DNA of 64,000 nt, from positions 310,001 to 374,000 of the forward strand of contig NC_082424.1 in assembly GCF_004011695.2 (NCBI RefSeq), given 5' to 3'. The position numbers and the translations under genes are program-made. This stretch comes from Ascochyta rabiei. Lineage: Eukaryota; Ascomycota; Dothideomycetes; Pleosporales; Didymellaceae. Shown piece by piece: positions 49,601 to 61,364 of the stretch. How positions within the stretch are numbered: position 1 is the first letter of the stretch; every line of letters begins with the position of its first letter. Under the pieces are notes generated by a model. It ran no database searches, was not told the DNA's origin, and saw only the letters and a list, made by a program, of their open reading frames with translations.

Positions 49601-51106
49601 GAGGGTAAAGAGTCATACTTCCGATATCTTAATACGTTATGGCCATTGACTCACCGGCGGCGCAACAAGTTCACCGAGACGAGCGAGCCAAACGTATCAA
49701 TGCATCGTTTAGGGAAGTTCTCTTTTTTCGGCTTGATTGAGCAACAGTAATCCCGCGATCATGCATGCATAAACCTAGAGTATGGCCAGTTGAGCATCGA
49801 TCAACTAAGTAAGAGCTTGCGAACTGTTGTTGAAGCCCGGTTATGTAGAGACTCAACGGGTTGGAATCAATTGACGAATCAAAATGACGCATTTCCGATT
49901 TTCCGGTCAGACAAGAGCAGCAACGCTGCGTTTTGTGCGTCAAGCAATGGCCTGCAGGGCGTCTGCACAGTGCAAATATGGGCACGTAGCGGCCGCCGAC
50001 AGGCCTAGGCTCGAGCACCGAGTGATGAGTCTGAAGAGGCCCACGACTCGAGCAGTACAGCCAAGAAATGTGTTGAAAGGGCGCAAGGTAGGGCATCGGG
50101 TTTGACCAATGGGGCAGACTGGCCGGTGCTGGGTGAAGGGCAAGAAATGCACCCTGTAGTGCAAAAAATGGATGCGTTCGCGCTTGACACTGGCGTCACG
50201 TATGCAGATTTGCGCAATGAAGAAGAGATGCCTGCATGTGGTGTGGCAGTGCGTGACGGTGAAGAGGCTGCGCAAAGAGAAGGGTGAGCGATGGGAAAGG
50301 TGGGGTTGGTTCGGCGCTAGCAGGTGGCTCTGTGGCTGATGCCTTGCGCTTGTTGCACGACGGACAAGGCAACAAACCGCGCCAACACCATCGACGTGCG
50401 TGAACGATGTGCCATGTTGGGGCGGAGTATCGAATCACGATGCGCTCTTCACGACAACTGGCCTCTCTGGCCGCGCAACGGACACGCCCATGCCCGCACT
50501 CCGAACACGTCTGCGGATGGCTTTCAGGAGTCGAACCAGGCGGCTGCTGGCGCACTCCAAGACTGAGATGCGCTCGCCTGTTTCATGGAGCCAGACCTCA
50601 GCATCTCCGTCGCCAACAATAGCGCACTTTGGCGGCAGCCGTTGGGCGGCCTTCTGACTTGCGAGCACGCCAAACACGCCCTCAGCGCAGCAGCGCTTCC
50701 CAAGTCCCTGTCGTCATAGGAAAGATGGTTGACCGCCCTCGCTAGCAAGACCCGCTGGCTTAGCCCTACTAACCCCTGCTGATGGGCGCGCCAGACAAGG
50801 GCGTTAGTGGGCGTGCACCCCTGCCGCCTGAGGATGCGTCTTTAGCGCAGGCTCCCATCCACGCCAGAGCAGCTGCGGCCAGCAAGACTCGAGAAACTTA
50901 TATTGATTCAAGTCCGCGCCCACTATGAATCCTCACAGATCAACCATCACCATCACTTCACCATCCAAGTACACCACGAATCGACAAAGTCACTACCCAC
51001 TCATCCGGGTGCCTCCATTAAAGCCTCTCTGTTTCCACTTGGCAACAACGTCACCACGGCTCCCCGGCTGCACTCCATCTTGAAGAACACAACCACCACC
51101 ACGACG
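46655..51106. other. 4.4-kb GC-balanced stretch without a recognisable gene
   Basis: Many open frames of 60-204 codons overlap one another on all frames, the longest being 47762-47148 (-), 204 codons. None shows a domain, signal peptide or splice structure I recognise, and none stands out from the others on the opposite strand. Not RIP-affected, no repeats seen. The last ~200 bp before 51107 look like promoter and CA-rich 5' UTR of the next gene (TTATATT at about 50898). It may hold non-coding RNA or a fast-evolving gene; I cannot tell. Confidence 0.4.
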
Positions 51107-51820
51107 ATGCCTTCGGTATCTCGAACCCACACCATGCCGACGGTCATTCACTCCAAGCCCGTCTCCTCCAAGAAAGAGCGGGTAGTTGGATTCAGGAAGG
51201 ACCCTGTTCAATCTGTCTCACGCCCAGTCAACACTACCGAGAGCTGGGCACTGTACAACTTCGAGATGCACGCTCGCAAGTGTGCATACTGCCACGACCC
51301 GTACGAAGTCCACCGCAGCCACGAACAGCTCTGTGAACACGGACACCGCCTGGCCCAAGAAGTGGCTGCCTACATCTACAACAAGGAAGGCAAGTCCTTT
51401 TCCACCAAGGAAGAGGACAGCAAGACTGTTCAGGTCGAGATCCCCTCCAGTTATGTCGAGGTCAGCGGCCTATTGAGGGCTGTCGAACGCAGCTTGCGCC
51501 ACAGGTCACGCCCGCCATTTGTATCAATGGACCGCAGCTACCACGTCGCTCCTCGCACACCCACCCTGCCTCAGCGACAAAAGTCTGTCAAAGTTGAGCA
51601 TGACCAGAAGCCAAGGACTAACTACTCTCGACCGCGATCTGGCGAGGTTGTTGAATGGCCAGACAAGGTCGAGATCAGCAATACCACCAGCTCGAGGCGC
51701 GGCTCTTTGTACGAGGAGGATCTCGCCAAGAAGCGATGCTACGCAAAATACAATGTCGAAGTCCGGGAGCCCTCTGCTCGCGACTTGCGTGAGCACCGAC
51801 TGTCTGGCTACTACCGCTGA
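51107..51820 (+). CDS. Fungal protein of unknown function with a Cys/His cluster
   Basis: No family recognised. 237 residues, intronless from the ATG at 51107 (MPSVSRTHTMP). The same frame is open back to an ATG at 50903, which would add 68 residues rich in His and Thr; I prefer the internal start because the upstream DNA looks like an untranslated leader, but this is uncertain. Residues ~45-90 look like a folded core: WALYNFEMHARKCAYC, then a Cys-x-His (CEHGH), i.e. C59, C62, C76 and H78/H80, a possible zinc site. A second conserved-looking segment is VQVEIPSSYVEVSGLLRAVE (~105-130). The C-terminal half is basic, Ser/Arg-rich and probably disordered. Codon use and a long frame amid shorter ones support a real gene. 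Confidence 0.7.
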   Translation: MPSVSRTHTMPTVIHSKPVSSKKERVVGFRKDPVQSVSRPVNTTESWALYNFEMHARKCAYCHDPYEVHRSHEQLCEHGHRLAQEVAAYIYNKEGKSFSTKEEDSKTVQVEIPSSYVEVSGLLRAVERSLRHRSRPPFVSMDRSYHVAPRTPTLPQRQKSVKVEHDQKPRTNYSRPRSGEVVEWPDKVEISNTTSSRRGSLYEEDLAKKRCYAKYNVEVREPSARDLREHRLSGYYR

Positions 51821-54800
51821 AGGACTACATGACCGTACGATTTACGCTACAAATTTAACCCCGACGAAAGTTTGGTACGCCAATCATACACGACCACCTT
51901 CCACAGCAACGGCGATTTGCATGGCAACGCCCTCTGTGAACGCTCCGCGCCTCTCAGTACGACCGCTGCACATGCACACTGCGATTACAGTTTTGTTTTG
52001 CATTCCACAGTCAGCTTTACTGCTATTTGGGACACATGGTTCGGCGCGAGGATAAGGTTTACCCTGAAAACGGATAACAAAGGCTTTGTTGGGCACATGA
52101 GAGACTCCACCCGTGAGGTGTTGAGTGGAGGACGAGTGACGAGGGGCATGATGATGTAAGAGATCGCGAGAAGACAAATTAGCTTGAAGAAATGACGAAG
52201 ATTACGCTCTACCATTTCAATGACCTGAACTTCGCATCACTGTGCCATCATGCATTGCTTCATCTTCCTCCATGGTCTGTGACCAGTGACGTCCGTTGTC
52301 ACGCCTGGAATGGCACGCTAACGGTTTGTGGACGAAATAGCAGAGAACATACGACCAACCTGCAGTCTCAGAGAAGTGGAAATCAACATGAAATATCGCA
52401 AGGCAGGACTCGCTCTCCGACACTTGCACGTTGAGGTGGTGTTACTCTGAAACAGTCACACACCCTCTGACTCTAGCCGAGTCCTTGGCTGTCGTGCAAC
52501 ACAAAGCGAGTCCGCAGCCACGCCCGCAACGCTCATGTGCCAGACACATGCCGTCTCCGAACCTGTCCAAGCCAGTCACCAAACAGGCGACCGGCTTGAG
52601 CCTTTGGATACGAGCATCATCACCCTGCGCTTGCACACCCACCCAGTATATCGTGGGCCGTTCCGCTACCCTGCACCTTTATGGTCATGACTGTGGCTTT
52701 GCGAGAGAGCTGCAATCTGAGCTGCACTCTTTGTGCGACGCTCAAGTCAAGAACGGCAAACCTCTGGCAAGGTACAGCTGACCGCATAGGCATACACCGT
52801 GCTGTCATTGTAGGAAAGAGTGCTGTTAACGGCTTGATTTGGAAATAAGATCATGAAGGTGTGCAGTGCAAAAGGCGGGGCACACGTCAGGGTCCACGCA
52901 ACACACCTGACATTCCTCTTCTCTCAAGACGTTTGTTTCCAACACTCCATGTCAGATGCACAGCTCCCAAGCAATCCCCAGGATTCGCTGTGCATAATCC
53001 GTCGCGTCAATCACGCGTCTGATCGGTACCCAAAACATCGAATTCGAGGGTGGACACGTCGCTCGCCAGCCCAGGATACCGTTGCTGGCAGAATTTTCGA
53101 GAGACCGGAATCCACTTTTGAAGCCTCACGATGCCCAACATGCCGCGCGGGAAAGACGAACAAAGTAGGTTTGCGTTGATCGTGTTTGCGCATCTTTACT
53201 CGATGAAGAGATTGTAGTGAAGTGGCAGTCGGCGTCAGACCAAGAATTGCGTGGGAACGCGTGGTGAACTACAGATGGAGGTATCTCGGCGCGCGTCAAT
53301 TGTAGTGAGGCGAGACAGGTTTGGTGTGGGAAACCATTGCGCAATTATTGCACCTTGTCGTCTGTTTCGATAACAAGCACTGGAAGTTGCACAGTCGCGT
53401 GATTGGCAACTCGCTGTGCAATTGTATCGTCGAGTCAAGAACATGCCTACCACGTCACGTCGACTTGACAGCGGCAGCAGTGGAGCAACGCCCTTCACTT
53501 GCATCTCAAACGCACCAAACCCAAAGTCTAACCTCAAAGGTCCGCCGTCAGGTCGTGTCAAATCGTTAACTCAGGTACATCCTCGCATCACGCCGTTGAC
53601 TCCGGTCATCCACTGCTAGCCGCGATAATTGCAAGGGTGCCAACGCACCTGTGGATCTCTTTCTCCATCTTCACCGACTCGTTATCACTTGCCTATCTGC
53701 ACACTAAAGCACGCATGCACACCAGCCTCACCGGTGACCCACTCTGTCTGTTTTCGTTGTATGAACGACGTGTCTCAAAAGGGGTTTATGAAGCTGGAAG
53801 ATGTGGACCACCGGGCTCGCCCGCAGCCACGCCCGCAGCCAACCCACTGACGCAGAACTGCTGAAACGCAGCGCACTGGTGCGTACACTGCCCTGCTCGA
53901 CGGCGCCGGGTTCTCCACATTGCGCGATTCTAGAAGGAGACGTACCTACGCCGACGTGTTGCATCTCTCTCCGAGCTCCACCCCAGCACCTTACTATCGC
54001 AGCAAACACACCCTCTATCCGAGGACGGAAGAACGCTGCTTCATCAACATCCAAGTAGCTGTCAGACACAGGGCTATGCTCGCTTTGCGATTGGCAGAAA
54101 GACTGCTTGTCATTGGATAAGCCGGTAATGAACATGTTTGAAGTCGCAATCTGAGTTGCGACGGGAACACCGGGGCGCAGCAGGGCTGAGTGAACGCCCG
54201 TTCAGCCACTTCGCAAAATGCACGTGAGCGTGGAGATTGGTGGTGGCTCATGTCCATCGTATCGTTATATGACGAGTTTGGGGGCCAGTAGAAGGGTCTG
54301 GCCGTCGAGACTCCGAACCGGCGTTCGTTGGTACTGAAGAGCTGGCAGGAGATGGAGGTTGGGGGCCAAGATCACGTGCAACCTCAAAATAGCTCAGGAG
54401 AGGTTTGCGAGGTGTTCGTTGCTGCGTCGCAGGAGTTGGTTCCGAGGAAAAGGCTGTTAGCGAATAAGGATTGGGTTTTCTGCCAGATGTGGATTGAGCC
54501 CGGAGGTCGCATGTACGTGTTTTGGAGAGCTGTTGACTATACTGTGCGAGTGGTCCGTAGTTGCCGGCGTTGTCTGTGTATCATTTCTGGAACGTCTGGA
54601 GTCGGATGTATCTAGACGCCGCTTAAAAGGAGCGGTTACTTTGATCTGGGGTGAATCTGGTCAGAGTGTGTAGTTGCACAGTCCAGTAGCGAGCCGTTGC
54701 GAGCAAAATAATGTCTAGACGATATGTCTTGCATGTTTTCCACAAATACGATCTAGCACGTGTCTGCTAAGGCGCATACAGTTCAAAATGTGCAGACAGC

Positions 54801-54887
54801 CTTTACATACTGGTCTGAGAATGCTATAACACCACCGTCTTTCTGGCCAGACTCCGTGCAATGCTAAGACCAACTGTCGTGCAAGAT
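51821..54887. other. 3.1-kb GC-balanced stretch without a recognisable gene
   Basis: Open frames up to 135 codons on both strands, none with a recognised motif. A short GC-rich string, CCGCAGCCACGCCCGCA, occurs at about 52512 and again at about 53820, otherwise no repeats. Nothing RIP-like. Confidence 0.4.
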
Positions 54888-55571
54888 CTACACCATGCTT
54901 TCCCCGCTGGTTGCCGTCTCACCAGCACTGTTGTTTGGCGCTCCCTCTCCATCCAGGAGTGGTGCGTACCCGCTGCTTTTACCCGTCTTCGACCCAGAGC
55001 CGAACTGGTAGTTCCGCCCAAATTGGAACCCTCCAATCGAAAACGAGATCGAACCACTCTGACACTGCGGGCAGCTCGTCGGAAAAGCCTGACCACCCTG
55101 GATGGCTTCCCTGAGCTGACTGTATACAAAGTAGAGGTGAATCAGGCTTTCGTCATCAGCGCTTACGTAGCAAGTAGAAAGGCCGTTAGACACTCACAAA
55201 TTGCAGATAAAGAAGTTTGTCCCGTACGTTCCCAGCACTACGCCCCGGAGACGTCTGCGGCCCATTCCCATGAAGACCCAAGAAAGAATCAGACAGACCA
55301 GCAACGCTGTTCCGATCAGGAAGTCAAGGATAAAGTGGAAGGGCGTACCAGTGAGGCCACCTGCTCGACACCCGCATCGTTTCTCGTTAGACAGCAAAAG
55401 GGCAGCATACGCTGAAGAGAAGAAGAGCGGCACGAGCCCAATAGCCGGGTTTGCCTGCTGAGAGATGATGCCTTGGGTGAGGAGTATGATGAAAGCTGGT
55501 GGGAATGTAGCAAGAGATATCGCACGGAGGGTGTGAGGCGTGGATTTGGAGAAGATTGTGATGTTGAGCAT
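54888..55571 (-). CDS. Small multi-span membrane protein, function unknown
   Basis: Exon 1 55571-55198, 78-nt intron 55197-55120 (GTGAGT...TACAG), exon 2 55119-54888; 201 residues, phases consistent. Hydrophobic segments at about residues 17-36 (SLATFPPAFIILLTQGII), 42-60 (PAIGLVPLFFSSAYAALLL), 78-102 (FHFILDFLIGTALLVCLILS) and 107-125, so probably four spans. The C-terminal tail is Gln/Gly/Ser-rich with a CPQC pair. This pattern is common in small uncharacterised Pezizomycotina membrane proteins. The opposite-strand frame 54861-55415 covers the same DNA and is taken as a shadow because it has no domain or splice support. The RIP block begins about 70 bp beyond its start codon. Confidence 0.72.
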
Positions 55572-55712
55572 GGTGGATTGAAGGTAATCTTACCGTGTCC
55601 GTGCGCGCAACGACCTGAGTCGCGCAACAACCAAAAACCACCTTAACGCTTAAAATTAGATAAGGCTATAGAGCTACCTATAATAGCTATTATTTTATAA
55701 TTTTATAGTGTA
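55572..55712. other. Boundary between gene DNA and second RIP block
   Basis: Base composition changes at about 55640: GC-balanced to the left, AT/TpA-rich to the right. The AT-rich ~70 bp before P6 are likely a remnant of an older repeat. The promoter of the membrane-protein gene must lie here or inside P6. Confidence 0.5.
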
Positions 55713-57576
55713 ACGTACCCCACAGGCGAGCCGCTCAACGGGCGAGCCGCTCACTTTTGCCAAGCCCCCACCAAACTTCTCCTCCTACACCAATGTCTTC
55801 TTAACAACACCATTTAGACGCGTTAAAGGAAGCTTAGATACAGCTTGCGCTCCAGGCTCTTAAACAAGACGCGAATCTCTCTTAGTGACGCGCTGCAGCT
55901 ATCTACAGGGTCCCTTAAAAGACACTAAGCAACTGACACACAGGACGACCTTCACGCGCAGATTCTATAGCCAACTTACAGAAGCTGGACAACAATAAGG
56001 AGGAAGTAATTATTAAGCATGTTCTTAAGCTAGATACGTAAGGATTTTCCTCTTAGCTCTTAGATATAGCTACTATAGCTAATTCTTTGCGCGCTAAGTG
56101 CAATCTAGGCCCTATTAGCGTAAACTGGCCTAGTACGTTTGTTAAGCAACACCTAGAGCTTAAAGTTAAGTTTAATTGCAAGTACGACTATAAGAGAGCT
56201 CTCTGTAAGGATTCTAAGGTTCTACAGGGCTGGTTTAGCCTAGTAGCTAATATTAAAGCTAAGTATAGTATCTAGGATAAAGACACATACAACTTTAACA
56301 AGACAGGCTTTATAATAGGCCAGATCTCCCTAGGAGCAGTTGTTACAGCTTTAGAACAACAGGGTCAGCCAAAGGCTATCTAGCCAGGCAACTAAGAGTG
56401 GGCTACGGCTATAGTGAGCATTAATGCCAAAGGATAGGCTATTCTGGCCTTTCTTATCTTTAAAGCCTACTACTACCTCTCTGCCTGGTACAAAGAAGAG
56501 GATCTGCCTTACAACTAGGTTATTAGAGTCTCTAATAACAGCTAGACTACTAACAAGCTTGGTCTTAACTAGTTAAAGCACTTTAACAGGCATACAAAGG
56601 AGCGTACTATTAGCACCTACTATTTGCTTATTATTAATAGTTATAAGAGCCACAACTCTCTTAAATTTCAGCAATACTGTAAGGATAACAAGATTATTAC
56701 TCTCTGTTTACCTTTGTACTTATTACACCTTACACAGCCTCTTAATATAGGTTGTTTTACTACTTTAAAGAAGGCGTATAGGCGCTAAGCTAAAATACTT
56801 ATATATAACTAGATTAACTATATTATAAAGATAGAGTTCCTACTATGCTTTATACGCGCCTATAATGCTGTAATTACTTCTAAGAACATCTAGAGAGGGT
56901 TCTAAGGTGCTAGATTAGTCCTATTTAACCTAGACCAGGTTATAATAGCCCTTAATATGAAGTTGCGCACTCTATCACCACTACTACCTGTTAACAACAA
57001 GCTCTGGCAGTCGCAAACCCTAAGCAACACTCTTAAACTTAGGTTGCAATTAATACTTATAAAGACAAGGATTTAGAGGTATATAGATAGTTCGCCTACC
57101 TCTATAGTTAAGGCGTTTAAGAAGGTAGTAAAAGGGGCAGCAATAATTGCGTATAAGCTAGTGTTGGCGTAACAGGAGATTACTTAGCTTTAAGCTGCTA
57201 ATAAGGCAGCTATATAATAAAAATTATATAAAAGAAAGTAAGTTTAGGCAGAAGAGACCCTAACAGTTAAGGATAGCCTGTAATTAATAACTCTAAAGGA
57301 GTTTAGGGCGCGTAGTAATAGGAAGAAGGTAAAGAAGCAGGTGCGCGCTAAAGGAGGTAAGCCTTCCTAAAGACGCTGTAGACAGTGCAATCAGACAGGA
57401 CATAACGCGCGAACGTGTTAGAAAGAGGTAGAAGTAGTTTCTAAATAGTATTACAGGCCATACTGCACTTTGCAGCACTAAACTAGGTTGTTTTGGGCCA
57501 TAATAGGGTGTAGTTTGGTGGGGGCTTGGCAAAAGTGAGCGGCTCGCCCGTTGAGCGGCTCGCCCGTGGGGTACGT
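55713..57576 (+). mobile_element. P6: pogo/Fot1-type element
   Basis: 1,864 bp, TA-flanked (55711-55712, 57577-57578). Best-preserved ends of the GAGCCGCTCA type; the two ends match as a ~63-bp inverted repeat apart from A/G at the 12th base. Transposase remnant 55793-57448 (+) with many RIP-type stops; open 62-codon stretch at 56087. Confidence 0.92.
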
Positions 57577-57703
57577 TAGTACTAATTAATTACTTATAAA
57601 AAAGATATACTATTTAAATTTAGCTAGTAACTTAACGTTATAGCTACGTGATGTAGTTTTAAGTAGGAAAGCTAGGGACAGTAATAGCGGACTACAACTA
57701 CTA
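57577..57703. other. AT-rich spacer between P6 and P7
   Basis: 127 bp, AT-rich, no coding content; the shared target DNA of two inverted pogo elements. Confidence 0.5.
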
Positions 57704-59567
57704 ACGTACCCCACAGGCGAGTCGGACAACGGGCGAGTCGGACACTTTTGCCAAGCCCCCACCAAACTCCACCCTATTATGGCCTAAAACAACCTAGTTT
57801 AGTGCTGTAACGTGCAGTATAGTCTGTAATACTATTTAGAAACTACTTCTACCTCTTTCTTACACGTTTGCGCGTTATATCCTGTCTAATTACACCATCC
57901 ACAGCGCCTTTAGGAGGGCTTACCTCCTTTAGCGCGCACCTGCTTCTTTACCTTCTTCCTATCACTACGCGCCCTAAACTCCTTAAGAGCTATTAATTGC
58001 TAGCCCTCTTTAACTGTTAGGGTCCCTTCTACCTAAACTTGCTTTCTTTTGTGTAATTTTTGTTATATAGCTGCCTTATTAGCAGCTTAAAGCTAAGTAA
58101 TCTCCTGTTGTGCCAACACTAGCTTATACGCAATTATTGCTGCCCCTTTTACTACCTTCTTAAACGCCTTAACTATAGAGGTAGGCGAACTATCTATATA
58201 CCTCTAAATCCTTGTCTTTATAAGTATTAATTGCAACCTAAGTTTAAGAGTGTTGCTTAGGGTTTGCGACTGCCAGAGCTTGTTGTTAACAGGTAGTAGT
58301 GGTGATAGAGTGCGCAACTTCATATTAAGGGCTATTATAACCTGGTCTAGGTTAAATAGGACTAATCTAGCACCTTAGAACCCTCTCTAGATATTCTTAG
58401 AAGTAATTACAGCATTATAGGCGCGTATAAAGCATAGTAGGAACTCTATCTTTATAATATAGTTAATCTAGTTATATATAAGTATTTTAGCTTAGCGCCT
58501 ATACGCCTTCTTTAAAGTAGTAAAACAACCTATATTAAGAGGCTGTGTAAGGTGTAATAAGTAAGAAGGTAAACAGAGAGTAATAATCTTGTTATCCTTA
58601 CAGTATTGCTAGAATTTAAGAGAGTTGTGGCTCTTATAACTATTAATAATAAGCAAATGGTAGGTGCTAATAGTACGCTCCTTTATATGCCTGTTAAAGT
58701 GGTTTATCTAGTCTATACTAAGCTTGTTAGTAGTCTAGCAGTTATTAGAGACTCTAATAACCTAGTCTTAAGGCAGTTCTTCCTCCTTGTACCAGGCAGA
58801 GAGGTGGTAGTAGGCCTTAAAGATAAGGAAGGCTGGAATGGCCTATCCTTTAGCATTAATGCTCACTATAGCCGTAGCCCACTCTTAGTCGCCTGGCTGG
58901 ATAGCTTTTAGCTGACCTTGTCGTTCTAAAGCTGTAATAACTGCTCCTAGGGAGATCTAGCCTATTATAAAGCCTGTCTTATTAAAGTTGTATATGTCTT
59001 TATCCTAGATGCTATACTTAGCTTTAGTGTTAGCTACTAGGCTAAACCAGCCCTATAGAACCTTAGGATCCTTATAGAGAGATCTCTTATAGTCGTACTT
59101 ATAATTAAACTTAACTTTAAGTTCTAGGTGTTGCTTAACAAACGTACTAGGCCAGTTTACGCTAATAGGGCCTAGATTACGCTTAGCGCACAAAGAATTA
59201 GCTATAGTAGCTACATCTAAAAGCTAAGAGGAAAATTCTTACGCATCTAGCTTAAGAACATGTTTAATAATTACCTTCTTCTTATTATTGTCTAGCTTCT
59301 GTAAGTTAGCTATAGAATTAGCGCGTAAAGGTCATCTAGTGCGCTGGTTGCTTAGTGTGCTTTAAGGGACCTTGTAGATAGCAGCAGCGCGTTACAGAGA
59401 TAGAGTCGCGTCTTGTTTAAGAGCCTAGAGCGTAAGCTATATCTGCGCTTCCTTTAACGCATTTAAATAGTGTTGTTAAGAAGACATTGGTGTAGGAGGA
59501 GGTGTTTGGTGGGGGCTTGGCAAAAGTGTCCGACTCGCCCGTTGTCCGACTCGCCCGTGGGGTACGT
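57704..59567 (-). mobile_element. P7: pogo/Fot1-type element
   Basis: 1,864 bp, TA-flanked (57702-57703, 59568-59569), core type GAGTCGGACA. Transposase remnant 59487-57832 (-). Forms an inverted pair with P6. Closely similar to P5 in both ends and interior. Confidence 0.92.
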
Positions 59568-61364
59568 TAATATTATCTCTAGGACTATATTTTTAACACT
59601 TTTTTAGCTAGGTTACTTATAAAGCTTTTTTTTTACTATTTTAAGGTAATTATATAGCTTTTGCAGTATTAAGCTCTTATTATTAATACTACTTTTTAGC
59701 CTTCTATTTAGCCTTCTGATTTACTATATTAGCCTTCTTCTTCTTATATACTACTTTAGCTGCCTCTTATACTATACACCTTTCCTTCTTCTTCTTCTCT
59801 TTAACTAGCTTCTTAGTAGCTACTACTTCCTTACTAGTAGCTTTTCTAAGCCTCTCCTCCTTCTCCTTATATTATCTAACTTACTTATAGAAGTATGCTT
59901 TATTAACCTTTCTAGGTAACTAGAACACTGCACTACTATAGTACTTCTACTGTTACTACAAGTCTAAGGTTTTACTCTTCTTTTTATGCTTCTTCTACGT
60001 CTTTAGAGTCTTTTTAAGGCTATCTATCTTATACTAGAAGAGTAAGGTTTTAACTAAGATATATTAGATTAATTATCTTATCTTTTTAATATTACTTTTA
60101 CTCTAGTTTTTAACTATATACTGTAACAACGTCTCTATTTTAAGCTTATCCTTATTACTATAAATAGATAATAAGGACCTATCTAAATCCAAGCTCTCTA
60201 GTATTTTAATAAAGTAGTAGAGGATAATATTAGGATTAAGTAGATAGATACCTATTGCCTTAAAGGACTTAAGTATTAGCTTTTTAGTAAAGCTACTCAT
60301 CTACGCTAGCTAGAATAGGTAGAAGAAGTCTGCTCTAGTAATAGGTGTGTTATTTTAAGCCTTATAAATATATATTATAACTACTTTTAAGTATACTATT
60401 AATAGAGGCTTAAACAGTACTATATTAAGTAGCTAGAGCGTTTAGGTTAAGTAAGAGGGAAGGATAGCTAGAAGGATCTTATAGTTATTATAGTACTTAA
60501 TAAAGTCTATTATTATATAGGATCTGTAGCTATCTAGTATTAAAAGCCTCTACTTTCTTTATACTTTCTCCTTAGTGTAGTAATTAAACACCTACTTAAG
60601 CTAGGCAAGGCCTATATCCCTATTTGTCTACCCTAAAAGAAATAATATAACTATTATAGAGTATTTTCCTAGCTTAATTTTAGCTACCTAGTCTAATTTA
60701 ATACTAGCGTTAGCTAACTTATAGATAATGCCTAGTAGTAGTACTATTCTATTACTATATACACACGCTATAAGTGTCTACTAAGCTTAGTTACTATTCT
60801 AGATAGATGCTTTAATCTCTCTCTTTATCTATATACGCTTACTAAACATATATTTTATTCTACCTACAATACTAATTATAAAGCCCTTTTTATCTATATT
60901 ATATATATAGTAACCCTTAATAGAGTATTTAGAGATTTTATACTATAGTAGGTTAAAGTAGAGTATATATTTATTATAGGAATTAGTATTATAATATAGT
61001 TAATCTATCCTAGTAGAGTAACATAAGATAAGATAGATAGAGTACTTATTAATAAAGTAGGTAACCTAGCTCTTACTAACTAGATTTTAAGCCACTAGCA
61101 ACGCAAAATTCTAGATTATCTCTCTAGTAGGTAGTAAGTAATAAGTACTAAGTAACTCTATATACTTTATAAGCTCTATCTCCTATTATAGCATTAAACG
61201 TTGCTAGTTAATATCCTTAGTCTCCTAGGAGTCCTAAATGTGCTTGTGTCTCTAAGCTAGAGTTACGCAGTTAACGCTAAACCTAGTAGCAAAATACTAA
61301 TATATAAGTTTTTTACTTAGTTTTAGCACATTAATTACTGCAAGCACTTTGTTAATAGCTGCTA
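59568..61364 (-). mobile_element. P9: remnant of a different pogo-type element
   Basis: The whole stretch between P7 and P8 reads on the minus strand as a second, divergent DDE_1 transposase with RIP-type stops. Seen, right to left: YIYNIDKKGF (family form YN.DEKGF, about 60890-60920), a W/NxxGLA.LK block and LLILDSYRSY (catalytic Asp retained, about 60540), a DPSSYPSLLLNLNAL block (family form LPPHSTH..QPLD), then a 65-codon open stretch 60300-60103 with SFTKKLILKSFKAIGIY, the typical C-terminal FTKxNIxxGFxATGIxP motif. No clean terminal repeats were found, so the limits are simply those of the neighbours. Confidence 0.65.

Noticed and set aside
50525..50539. Second T-loop-like GGAGTCGAACC
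   Set aside because: Same reason: the 3' acceptor strand has no complementary 5' strand upstream.
54861..55415. 184-codon plus-strand frame over the small membrane protein
   Set aside because: The minus strand gives hydrophobic spans, a GTGAGT/CAG intron and consistent phase; the plus frame is basic and featureless.
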